Assembly (NCBI GenBank): GCA_949287505.1 | Contig: CASEGX010000061.1 | Location: forward strand, 1 to 60,619 | Source of the DNA: an uncultured Spirochaetales bacterium | GTDB lineage: Bacteria; Spirochaetota; Spirochaetia; Sphaerochaetales; Sphaerochaetaceae | Direction: 5' to 3' | Length of the DNA stretch: 60,619 bases | Shown: positions 49,760 through 56,186 of the stretch, piece after piece | Layout: each line of letters begins with the position of its first letter | Position numbering within the stretch: position 1 is the first letter of the stretch | Notes under the pieces: model-generated | What the model was told of the DNA's origin: nothing | Databases searched by the model: none | What the model saw: the letters and a program-made list of their open reading frames with translations, nothing else | Position numbers and translations under genes: made by a program

Positions 49760-49994
49760 CTCCTACCTTTAATGCTACCTTGGCTATAGAGGCGTTGAGA
49801 TCAGAGCGAGCATCAGAGGCATCAGCCCTTTGCGATTCTCTGTTCCTCTCCGCTTCCATCTGAGCCTTGCCGTGGGCTAATTCCCTGTTCTGCTTCTCAA
49901 GCTTCCCTATCTTCATCTGCTTCCCGAAGATTATGGTTCCGAATATGCCAAGAGCAGCGGCAATGGCTCCGATTATCCAGCCAAGCTTATCCAT
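49671..49994 (-). CDS. Rz-like inner-membrane spanin
   Basis: A 107-residue protein with one N-terminal membrane span (about residues 6-24, WIIGAIAAALGIFGTIIFG) and a charged coiled-coil body (LEKQNRELAHGKAQMEAERN). It partly overlaps the lipoprotein gene in a different frame and follows the holin-like gene with an 8-base overlap. Confidence 0.65.
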   Translation of the reverse strand: MDKLGWIIGAIAAALGIFGTIIFGKQMKIGKLEKQNRELAHGKAQMEAERNRESQRADASDARSDLNASIAKVALKVGDDAEPAFGKGQALSEEDRKIAEDIMSNHR

Positions 49995-50475
49995 CTACCA
50001 CCTCTGAACCATCGTCCTTGACGAGCTTATATCCCTCGGGGACTGATACTGGCTTCTCCTTTTTCGGCTTTGGCGGCCTGGGCTTGCCAGTCATATACAA
50101 AGGGCATATCTTCCTCATGACAATCTTGACCAGCTTCATCGCTGCCATCTGCCACAGGTAGTATGCGATAGCCCATACAGGAAGGAATGCGTATCCTCCG
50201 ATAAGAGCGCAATGCGCAGCATGCGTGAACTGTGCGAGCATGGTGCAGACAAGGAAGAGTATCGTGAAGATCACTCCTATGACGATGCCAAGCCAGCCCG
50301 GGCACTCCTTCTGCTTCTTGCCATCGGCCTTCTCTTCCTGTGTGATCTTCGGGAACAGCGTCTTCTTGATGAACTCCCCGAAGACATTGAACACGATGCC
50401 AGTAACGATAAAGAGAAGTATAAGCACCCCTGATTCATAGAAAAGCGTATTGAAGAATGCGTTCAAAGCTTCCAT
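49987..50475 (-). CDS. Holin-like multi-span membrane protein
   Basis: A 162-residue protein with an N-terminal span (VLILLFIVTGIVFNVFG), two more spans (about 62-82 and 92-115) and a lysine/proline-rich tail (KPRPPKPKKEKP). Position before the spanins and topology suit a holin. The start has AGGAG upstream. Confidence 0.6.
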   Translation of the reverse strand: MEALNAFFNTLFYESGVLILLFIVTGIVFNVFGEFIKKTLFPKITQEEKADGKKQKECPGWLGIVIGVIFTILFLVCTMLAQFTHAAHCALIGGYAFLPVWAIAYYLWQMAAMKLVKIVMRKICPLYMTGKPRPPKPKKEKPVSVPEGYKLVKDDGSEVVDG

Positions 50476-50485
50476 ATTCCAACTC

Positions 50486-50905
50486 CTATATAATCACCTT
50501 TAAGGCGTTCCAGATCGATGATGCGATGCTCGCTCCCTTGAATGATCCAAAAGTGTTCACGAGCATTATCAGCGTCATTACAGCCATGAAGATCCAGCGT
50601 CTCTTTCCTATCTTGTCAGCCTCGGACGCTTGCCTGGCTATGTTGTTGTTTATCTCAGCCTGTATGCGGTTCGACTTCTTGAGTTCGGACTCAAGGGCCG
50701 TGAGCTTGTCCATCATCTCCTTGTGCTCCTTCTTCCTCTGGTCGATCCTGTGATGGGCATTCTCAACATCCTCACGCATATCCTCCAGTACGCCAACGGT
50801 ATGGACGAGTACGTTCTTGACGCCTGTATCGGTGTCAAGATTGACCACCTCCTGCTTGAGATAGTCCAGCCTTTCCTTAGTCTTCTTCTGCCTCTGCTCA
50901 TCCAT
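50486..50905 (-). CDS. Coiled-coil tail-anchored membrane protein (holin/XhlA-like)
   Basis: A 139-residue protein: long coiled coil (residues about 5-105) and a C-terminal membrane anchor (WIFMAVMTLIMLVNTFG). This layout is that of haemolysin XhlA-like phage proteins. First gene of the leftward lysis unit. Confidence 0.6.
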   Translation of the reverse strand: MDEQRQKKTKERLDYLKQEVVNLDTDTGVKNVLVHTVGVLEDMREDVENAHHRIDQRKKEHKEMMDKLTALESELKKSNRIQAEINNNIARQASEADKIGKRRWIFMAVMTLIMLVNTFGSFKGASIASSIWNALKVII

Positions 50906-51048
50906 ACCACCAAAGTATAACTCTATTCATACAAACAAATAAGAGTCTTAATATTGAGACTGTTTCATAATGATAAACCCGTTTGGCCGGGCTTATAACC
51001 CTCGTGTTTTTGTGGGATGTATTATGAATGATAGGGGAGTCTCATATC
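50906..51048. promoter_or_regulatory. Divergent control region of lysis operon and small HTH gene
   Basis: On the minus strand TATACT lies about 10 bases before the lysis operon start. AGTCT/AGACT (50944-50948, 50957-50961) form an inverted repeat. CCGTTTGG at 50979-50986, within a CCCG/CGGG stem, recurs at 53117-53124 before the paralogous HTH gene and may be its operator. Confidence 0.45.
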
Positions 51049-51273
51049 TCCATGAAACTCACTAAAAGGGACAGGGAAATAATGGATGCAATAGTATCCA
51101 TCGGCAAGGAAAACGTATCGATGAAAGAGGTAGCTGATAGGCTAGGCATAACCTATGACCATCTCATGCATGTGAGGGTCGAGATAGCCAGGAAGAATGG
51201 CTATTGTACGTTCATAGGATTCATGTGCGATTATTCACGCATGAATAAACCCGAGCCAGCGCAACTCGGGTAA
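51049..51273 (+). CDS. Small HTH regulator, paralogue A
   Basis: A 74-residue protein (KLTKRDREIMDAIVSIGKEN, VSMKEVADRLGITYDHLMHVR). About half its residues match the product of 53140-53373, including the order of HTH, ARKNGY and MCDY. It is a plus-strand gene isolated among minus-strand late genes, facing the lysis operon, so it probably times late expression. Its last codons contain the terminator for the opposite strand. Confidence 0.7.
   Translation, partial: SMKLTKRDREIMDAIVSIGKENVSMKEVADRLGITYDHLMHVRVEIARKNGYCTFIGFMCDYSRMNKPEPAQLG
51250..51270 (-). terminator. Terminator of the lipoprotein/tRNA-like transcript
   Basis: CCCGAG (51250-51255) pairs with CTCGGG (51265-51270). On the minus strand the stem is followed by TTTATTC. 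It lies inside the 3' end of the opposite-strand HTH gene. Confidence 0.6.
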
Positions 51274-51317
51274 GGTGTTTGACCAAAAGAAAGCTAGTAA
51301 TGACACTTTGCGCTGTA

Positions 51318-51386
51318 GGGTGAGTGCTGGGAATCGGACCCAGCCACAACGGTCCCATGCGTCCGTCATGCCTCCAGGCTCTCACC
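51318..51386 (-). ncRNA. tRNA-like element downstream of the lipoprotein gene
   Basis: On the minus strand this 69-nt segment has a near-canonical T arm: CTGGG, seven-base loop TCCGATT, CCCAG. The acceptor-like ends GTGAGAG and CACTCAC have six of seven pairs. A short arm GCC-TGGA-GGC stands at the D-arm position, and GACGG/CCGTT encloses a 10-base loop containing CAT. The D arm is too short, the anticodon loop too long and there is no encoded CCA, so it is not an ordinary tRNA. It lies between the lipoprotein stop (14 bases away) and a terminator, so it is probably a processed or protective 3' element, or a decayed tRNA. Confidence 0.4.
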
Positions 51387-51399
51387 GATCGGTGTACGT

Positions 51400-52083
51400 T
51401 TATGCCTCCGTGTCAGGCTCTGCAGGTTCGGAAGCAGAGTCCTCTACGTTACGACCATTGATTGTTGCTCCATCGACAGCGGAAAGCTTGAATGATACCT
51501 CTCCAACATTGCCGATGCCATTGACCTTGCCGTCAGCGACAGTGAACACAACCGCGGATGCCTCTGTCTTATCCTTGTCGGTGAACGTGGCTGTTGCCTC
51601 TTCGCATGTCACAGTGATCGAGTCGACAGGGAAGGATGATGCATAATCAACAGAAAGCGTTCCGTCCACATCAGTGAATACTGCCTTATCTGCGGAGAAC
51701 TCGGTCTTTCCCTCATTGAGCTTTCCTGTGTAGGTGACAGTCATAGTGCCCGTAGCAAGACGCTGGTAGATGCCGAGCATGTCATTGTCCTTGTGACCGT
51801 CATAGTCATAGCCGTCAAGAGTGACCGTGAATGTCAGCGTTCCCTTCTCATCATCGAATGCCGTGTCAGCCTTGAGGCCGTCAACCTTAGCTCCCTTGAG
51901 GATAGCGTCCGTATCGCCAAGGATCCTATCATGACCGAATGAGCGCATGTAGTAGGAGAGGAGCTTGATATCATCATCAGTGGCAACGGTGATCTCTGGC
52001 TCATCCTGCTTGATCTCATTCTGGCATCCAGCAAAAGCGAAAACCGTGATAAGCGCGAAAAGAATAATTGCAATCTTCTTCAT
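51400..52083 (-). CDS. Secreted lipoprotein, possible lysogenic conversion or exclusion factor
   Basis: A 227-residue protein with a signal peptide and lipobox (ITVFAFAGC, C20), then an acidic beta-rich body and an acidic tail (SASEPAEPDTEA). It has its own promoter overlapped by regulatory element copy 7 and its own terminator, so it is a single-gene unit outside the lysis and tail operons. Phage lipoproteins of this kind often block superinfection at the envelope; that role is inferred. Confidence 0.7.
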   Translation of the reverse strand: MKKIAIILFALITVFAFAGCQNEIKQDEPEITVATDDDIKLLSYYMRSFGHDRILGDTDAILKGAKVDGLKADTAFDDEKGTLTFTVTLDGYDYDGHKDNDMLGIYQRLATGTMTVTYTGKLNEGKTEFSADKAVFTDVDGTLSVDYASSFPVDSITVTCEEATATFTDKDKTEASAVVFTVADGKVNGIGNVGEVSFKLSAVDGATINGRNVEDSASEPAEPDTEA

Positions 52084-52106
52084 TGTAATCTCCTGAGATA
52101 CTGCAT

Positions 52107-52135
52107 ATTATCCCAGTGACATTAACAAAAATCAA
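52107..52135 (-). promoter_or_regulatory. Promoter of the lipoprotein gene
   Basis: On the minus strand TTGATT (52130-52135), 17 bases, GATAAT (52107-52112), with AGGAG before the ATG. The -35 box lies inside regulatory element copy 7, so a bound protein would block it. Confidence 0.6.
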
Positions 52136-52159
52136 TGTATTCGGAAACAGTATTAATGC
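52120..52159 (+). promoter_or_regulatory. Copy 7 of the regulatory element
   Basis: Starts CATTAACAAAAATCAATG, has TTCGGAAAC in the centre and ends TATTAATGCC. It reads in the plus direction although the controlled gene is on the minus strand, which favours a DNA-bound protein over an mRNA structure. Confidence 0.65.
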
Positions 52160-52202
52160 CCGGAGGCTTTTTACGGCGACCGGGCAGGGCTTATATCAGC
52201 CC
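52158..52202 (-). terminator. Double hairpin ending the 52.2-53.0 kb unit
   Basis: GCCCGG (52158-52163) pairs with CCGGGC (52180-52185); next to it GGGCTTATATCAGCCC (52187-52202) forms a second stem that overlaps the end of the coding sequence. The tail on the minus strand is ATTAATA, only moderately U-rich. Confidence 0.45.
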
Positions 52203-52531
52203 ACGATGTATGAATGCAGCCTTTCGATGTCAGATGCATCGAACGTGACATCACCTACTATAGGTATGTGATGCGTCACAGGACCGACTGTTGATGCGAC
52301 ATTCTTCAGGTTTGACGCCAGATCATCTATCTCTATCATTCCGTCTTCGCTCATTATCCCAAGAGATGAGAGAAGCCCATTATGCTCAGACATCATGGTC
52401 TGCACTATTGCGGTTGAATAAGCCCCGGACAATCCGATTACCCACTTTCCGAATCCCTGAGCCTTCGGAACGAGGTCACGATCTATATATCTCGCAACCC
52501 CGTCCGAAACCTGCTGCATAGTTACCTTCAT
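52196..52531 (-). CDS. Late protein, unknown
   Basis: A 111-residue protein (KVTMQQVSDGVARYIDRDLV, then hydrophobic GLSGAYSTAIVQTMM). The pattern recurs in gut podoviruses beside the next gene, as far as I recall; function unknown. Likely virion-associated. Confidence 0.5.
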   Translation of the reverse strand: MKVTMQQVSDGVARYIDRDLVPKAQGFGKWVIGLSGAYSTAIVQTMMSEHNGLLSSLGIMSEDGMIEIDDLASNLKNVASTVGPVTHHIPIVGDVTFDASDIERLHSYIVG

Positions 52532-52547
52532 GCAGTAGCCCTAGCCA

Positions 52548-53036
52548 TTAAGCTGTCGGCGTAGTCGTGGTTGTGGGTGCAGTCCACGAGTTGTGAAGCG
52601 GCATTGGCTGTGGGCAGACGCTGGACGCTGGCACTATGAGCCTCGTAAGTCCCTGCAGCTGTGCAACCTGTCCCTGGAGACAAGATATTGCTCCGGTGTT
52701 GGTTGCATTGTAGACAGCCTGCTGCGTGTTGAATGCGGACTGCTCCGCCTTGAACGCATTGATCTGTCCTGCAAGATCCTTATAAGCCTCGATGATCTTC
52801 TCATCCGTATATCTCTCGGATTTGAGAAGCGCAATCTCTGAATCCTTTCCGACAATCTTGTTCTCCATCTCAAGCTCGTACCTTGTGACAGGCATGTTGT
52901 CAGAGCAGACGCCAGCGTTTCCGCTGAAAGCACCAAGCAAATTCCCGAATCCTCCGTTGAGAAGACCGAGAGCCGTTCCTGCTATACCGAGTCCAAGACC
53001 CGATCCAGCTACTCCCTTTGAAGCAAATTCTGCCAT
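52548..53036 (-). CDS. Late protein with glycine-rich start and coiled coil
   Basis: A 162-residue protein: an N-terminal glycine/leucine-rich segment (residues about 8-42, GVAGSGLGLGIAGTALG), a coiled coil (about 50-115) and a threonine-rich end. It resembles small membrane-active virion proteins. AGGAG precedes the start. Confidence 0.5.
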   Translation of the reverse strand: MAEFASKGVAGSGLGLGIAGTALGLLNGGFGNLLGAFSGNAGVCSDNMPVTRYELEMENKIVGKDSEIALLKSERYTDEKIIEAYKDLAGQINAFKAEQSAFNTQQAVYNATNTGAISCLQGQVAQLQGLTRLIVPASSVCPQPMPLHNSWTAPTTTTTPTA

Positions 53037-53139
53037 ATGAGTTCTCCTATATCACCGAGGATAACTCCATATATGGCAACAGGATATCCTCTAAATTATG
53101 AGGATATAAATCTGATCCGTTTGGATCCATAAAAGAACT
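53037..53139. promoter_or_regulatory. Divergent control region with inverted repeat
   Basis: ATATCCTC (53084-53091) and GAGGATAT (53100-53107) form a perfect inverted repeat. CCGTTTGG at 53117-53124 repeats the motif found before paralogue A. The region serves the unit ending at 52196 (minus) and the HTH gene at 53140 (plus). Confidence 0.45.
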
Positions 53140-53373
53140 ATGCTCTTATTTACAAATAGAGAGAAGGAGATGATGGATGCAATCATCTCAATAGGGAACC
53201 GTAATGTATCTCTTCAGGAGATAGCTAAATCACTGAACATCAGCTATCTGTATCTTCTGCATAAGCGATGTGAGATGGCAGCAAAGAATGGCTATCACAC
53301 ATTCAGTGGGCTTATGTGTGATTATGTAGCTGAGAAGACCAGATCGGAGATGAAGGATAATCCGCTGGCATGA
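53140..53373 (+). CDS. Small HTH regulator, paralogue B
   Basis: A 77-residue protein (FTNREKEMMDAIISIGNRN, VSLQEIAKSLNISYLYLLHKR, AAKNGYHTFSGLMCDY), clearly homologous to the 51049-51273 product. A second isolated plus-strand regulator among late genes. No good ribosome site, so it may be weakly or leaderlessly translated. Confidence 0.7.
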   Translation: MLLFTNREKEMMDAIISIGNRNVSLQEIAKSLNISYLYLLHKRCEMAAKNGYHTFSGLMCDYVAEKTRSEMKDNPLA

Positions 53374-53549
53374 AAAAAGCCCGCACCATCTCTGATACGA
53401 GCCTGTATGGAAATCAACTATTTTATTCTATTATTTCTAAATACAAGAATCAACGTTATAGGGTATAACCCAAAATAGGCGGCTGATACCTGTGATGTCG
53501 ATATCAGCCCCGGTTAGGTGGTCCCCCCTCCTGGTCGGGGCTTATGCTT
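53374..53549. other. Short non-coding gap after HTH paralogue B
   Basis: AT-rich with TATTTTATTCTATTATTTC at about 53418-53436; no gene seen. It ends in the hairpin at 53506-53542. Confidence 0.4.
53506..53542 (-). terminator. Hairpin at the end of the tail-fibre operon
   Basis: AGCCCCG (53506-53512) pairs with CGGGGCT (53536-53542), extended by TTAGG/CCTGG with two G-T pairs. It stands just after the stop of the last tail-tip gene. The following bases are not U-rich, so termination may need help. Confidence 0.45.
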
Positions 53550-54221
53550 TCAGGCTGTTCTTTTCCACATATATACCGACAGGTAGGGTTGCATTATGTT
53601 ATGTGCATTTCCGCTTCCTGCATTGTTTATCGTATGCTGATGGTTGCCATTTGAATCTATCGAGAGATCGTGTGAATGTTCTCCGGCTGATGAAGTATCA
53701 CCTGTCCATGCATCGGAGGCATCAAATCCAATGGTAATTGCTGTTGAGCTTCTATCAATATCGGCTCCTCCATTAGACCTTCCTTCTTGGATTTCGAATG
53801 CTCCTGAACTTGCATACGTCCCCGAATACCATATTCCAAAGCGGGAAGCACTCAATTCCCCTGTGATATTCATGGTTCCACGTGTATGTGAATGAGAACC
53901 GCCTGAGCCTGTGCTGCCACTGTGTGTATGTGACCCGGCTGATTCCTCTGTGTGATTGTGAGAAGGCATCTCATCTACAGTCAGCGTGTGAGTTTCCGAA
54001 CCGCCTGTCTCCCCAGCTGGGTGGCTTGTGCCAGCTCCTATAAGCACTCGCCCCTGATCCAGCGGTTCCCAAGTACCGCCGAAAAGCTCTGCCGGGGATG
54101 TAGGATTAACGCTCATGTAGATGGAGCCTACAGGATATGCATACCCCCCCCCCATTGAAATCTGACTCTTCACCCACGCCTTGATTGCCTTGAGTGCGTT
54201 CTCTCCCAGCGCCTTAGACAT
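53550..54221 (-). CDS. Tail tip/collar protein, paralogue 1, with poly-G tract
   Basis: A 223-residue protein. After an N-terminal helix (ENALKAIKAWVKSQ) comes MGGGYAYPVGSIYMS, the start of a tail-collar-like domain (FGGTWEPLDQGRVLIGAG), then histidine-rich EMPSHNH and H-x-H repeats typical of metal-binding fibre tips, a variable middle (about residues 120-165) and a conserved end GNAHNIMQPYLSVYMWKRTA. The three glycines are encoded by ten G's in a row, so a one-base slip would shift the frame and leave only about 25 correct residues. Start overlaps the preceding gene by 8 bases. Confidence 0.8.
   Translation of the reverse strand: MSKALGENALKAIKAWVKSQISMGGGYAYPVGSIYMSVNPTSPAELFGGTWEPLDQGRVLIGAGTSHPAGETGGSETHTLTVDEMPSHNHTEESAGSHTHSGSTGSGGSHSHTRGTMNITGELSASRFGIWYSGTYASSGAFEIQEGRSNGGADIDRSSTAITIGFDASDAWTGDTSSAGEHSHDLSIDSNGNHQHTINNAGSGNAHNIMQPYLSVYMWKRTA
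53554..53643 (-). repeat. 90-bp exact repeat shared with 54809-54898
   Basis: The last 90 coding bases of tail-tip paralogue 1 are identical to positions 54809-54898 in paralogue 2, while the middles of the two genes differ greatly. It indicates recent duplication or gene conversion and gives homologous recombination a handle to swap tips. Confidence 0.9.
54144..54153. repeat. Homopolymer of ten C (ten G in the coding strand)
   Basis: The tract lies at codons about 23-26 of tail-tip paralogue 1. Runs of this length are prone to replication slippage. Confidence 0.9.
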
Positions 54222-54792
54222 TGCTTGCCTCCGCTATCGATGCAGATAGCACCTGCACCTGTGCCTCTGATGCATTTACCGTATCCCTTGCTGCCTGTCT
54301 CTTTGCCTTAAGCCCCGGATACTCCGTCTCAAGGTCAAGCCCAAGCTCTGTGCACTTGATTACTGCATAATCCGTATCCCTGAGATAGTCCTTGGCTTCC
54401 ATTATCGCTTCCTCAAGCTCCTGCTTCTGCTGTTCCTCTGGCGTAAGCACGGGCTCTTCCGGCTCCGGCTTCGGAGGATTGCGCCTTGCATCCTGAGTTT
54501 CAAAAAGGGAGCCAGCAAGCGGTATCAGCGATTCTGCATATGCCATAGCCTCATCCCAATGCTCTGGGATCACCACCTCGCTTTCATCCAAGCCGGAATC
54601 TATGCGCCCTCCATTGAGAAGCCTGAGACCTGTATCAAGGCATAGCTCAAGCTTGTTGATATAGCTTGGTACAGCCTCGCCATGGTCGATGGCGAAATTC
54701 GCAAGGGTGTCCTGATATACATCGGTCTTGCCCTTGTCCTGCACGATGATTATGTCATCCTCTCTGTTGATGTAAATCAGCCGTTGATTCAT
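54214..54792 (-). CDS. Putative tail-fibre assembly or attachment protein
   Basis: A 192-residue acidic protein. Residues about 85-105 (AMAYAESLIPLAGSLFETQD) precede a proline/glutamate-rich linker (PPKPEPEEPVLTPEEQQ), then helices. Lying between two tail-tip genes, it may be a fibre chaperone or adaptor. GAGGAGG precedes the start. Confidence 0.5.
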   Translation of the reverse strand: MNQRLIYINREDDIIIVQDKGKTDVYQDTLANFAIDHGEAVPSYINKLELCLDTGLRLLNGGRIDSGLDESEVVIPEHWDEAMAYAESLIPLAGSLFETQDARRNPPKPEPEEPVLTPEEQQKQELEEAIMEAKDYLRDTDYAVIKCTELGLDLETEYPGLKAKRQAARDTVNASEAQVQVLSASIAEASNV

Positions 54793-54804
54793 ATCTTCCT
54801 CCTC

Positions 54805-55491
54805 TTAAGCTGTTCTTTTCCACATATATACCGACAGGTAGGGTTGCATTATGTTATGTGCATTTCCGCTTCCTGCATTGTTTATCGTATGCTGATGGCT
54901 GCCGGCTGAACTGATATCCAAAGAATGAGAGTGCGTACCAGCAGAAGACGTGTTTCCTGTCCAGCCATCCTTAGCATTGAGTTTGAATCCGATAGTAATA
55001 GAATCACCCTCGTTTCCAGCTGTATATCTTCCGTTCCCTTCGATATAATCCAAGGCCCCTGACCTAGTGTATCCTTCGTCATTCTTACGGCTGAAAACCT
55101 TCCACCAATGAAGCGTACCTACGATGTTCATATCACCTCTTGAATGGCTATGCGACCCAGCATCATAAGTCGAGCCAGAGTGATAGTGTGACCCAGCACT
55201 GTCCATCGTATGGTTGTGCGATGGCATCTCTGCCGTAGTCAGCGCATGGGTCTTCTCGCCGCCAGTAGCACCTACCGGATACTCGGTATTAGCCCCGATG
55301 AGCACCCTGCCTTCATCAAGGGCTTCCCATGTTCCTCCGAAGATCTCAGCAGGACTCGTTGGGCTCATGCTCATATATATCGCTCCGACAGGATAGGCGG
55401 ATAATCCCCCCCCCTGTACAGCCGTGCCGACATAGGCCTTCACCCATGCCTTCAATGCCTTCAATGCGCTATCTCCTAAAGCCTTTGCCAT
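54805..55491 (-). CDS. Tail tip/collar protein, paralogue 2, with poly-G tract
   Basis: A 228-residue protein with the same plan as paralogue 1: helix (ALGDSALKALKAWVKAYVG), VQGGGLSAYPVGAIYMS, FGGTWEALDEGRVLIGAN, EMPSHNH, H-x-H repeats, its own variable middle (LHWWKVFSRKNDEGYTRSG) and the shared end. Nine G's encode the glycines at residues about 27-29, the same place as in paralogue 1. Start at 55491 is set by GGAGGT. Confidence 0.8.
   Translation of the reverse strand: MAKALGDSALKALKAWVKAYVGTAVQGGGLSAYPVGAIYMSMSPTSPAEIFGGTWEALDEGRVLIGANTEYPVGATGGEKTHALTTAEMPSHNHTMDSAGSHYHSGSTYDAGSHSHSRGDMNIVGTLHWWKVFSRKNDEGYTRSGALDYIEGNGRYTAGNEGDSITIGFKLNAKDGWTGNTSSAGTHSHSLDISSAGSHQHTINNAGSGNAHNIMQPYLSVYMWKRTA
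55406..55414. repeat. Homopolymer of nine C (nine G in the coding strand)
   Basis: Located in tail-tip paralogue 2 immediately before its conserved YPVG motif. Paralogue 3 has no such tract at this point. Confidence 0.9.
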
Positions 55492-55502
55492 CTGTATACC
55501 TC

Positions 55503-56186
55503 CTATGCCGTACGCTTCCACATGTAGACTGATAGATACGGCGGCATATTGTTGTGGGCACTGCCACCGCCAGTGTTATTGATTGTGTGGTTATGAGAGC
55601 CCGCGGAATTCATATCCAATGAATGGGTATGGGCACCATCAGAGGATGTAGCGCCAGTCCAGCCTGATGATGCATCAAGCTTAAGGTTATAGCTGGTACC
55701 GCCTTTCCATTGGATTTCATTGCTTTGTGTAGTTCCTGCCTTCAGAGCTCCCGATTTAACGCCTGCCTTTGAGGAGTAGTAGAATCCTGTTGAACCAGCA
55801 ACTCCAGCCTCGCCGGTAATATTCATGTCTCCCCTTGTGTGCTCATGGCTTCCTGCACTATAGGTAGATCCCGAATGGTAATGGGAACCTGCATTCTCGG
55901 AAGTGTGGTTATGAGAAGGCATTTCAGAGGTCGTGAGCTTGTGAGTTTCCGAACCGCCTGCCTCTCCTGCAGGATGCGCTGAGCCTGCACCTATCAGGAC
56001 ACGGCCATCATCCAAAGCCTCCCAGGTACCTCCAATGAAATTAGCTGGAGATACGCTCGATGTGCTTATGTATATAGAACCGACCGGATACAGGGCATCA
56101 ACCTTTGCATTGAGCTCATTTTCCAGCTCCTGCTTCACCCAGTCCTTTATGGCTTTCAAGGCTTCATTGCTTACTGCCTGGCTCAT
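55503..56186 (-). CDS. Tail tip/collar protein, paralogue 3, without tract
   Basis: A 227-residue protein: helix (SNEALKAIKDWVKQELENEL), ALYPVGSIYISTSSVSPANF, GGTWEALDDGRVLIGAGS, EMPSHNH, variable middle (GEAGVAGSTGFYYSSKAGV), end HNNMPPYLSVYMWKRTA. Without a homopolymer it would be expressed constantly. It is the first tip gene after the coiled-coil shaft gene and overlaps its stop by 4 bases. Confidence 0.8.
   Translation of the reverse strand: MSQAVSNEALKAIKDWVKQELENELNAKVDALYPVGSIYISTSSVSPANFIGGTWEALDDGRVLIGAGSAHPAGEAGGSETHKLTTSEMPSHNHTSENAGSHYHSGSTYSAGSHEHTRGDMNITGEAGVAGSTGFYYSSKAGVKSGALKAGTTQSNEIQWKGGTSYNLKLDASSGWTGATSSDGAHTHSLDMNSAGSHNHTINNTGGGSAHNNMPPYLSVYMWKRTA

Noticed and set aside
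51318..51386. Functional tRNA-Met(CAT)
   Set aside because: D arm too short, anticodon loop of ten bases, mismatch in the acceptor stem and no CCA; listed as tRNA-like only.
64..52159. The 40-base element as a plain phage promoter
   Set aside because: Only copy 3 has a convincing -10 box at a proper distance; copies 2 and 7 sit downstream of or across separate promoters, so operator is the better reading.
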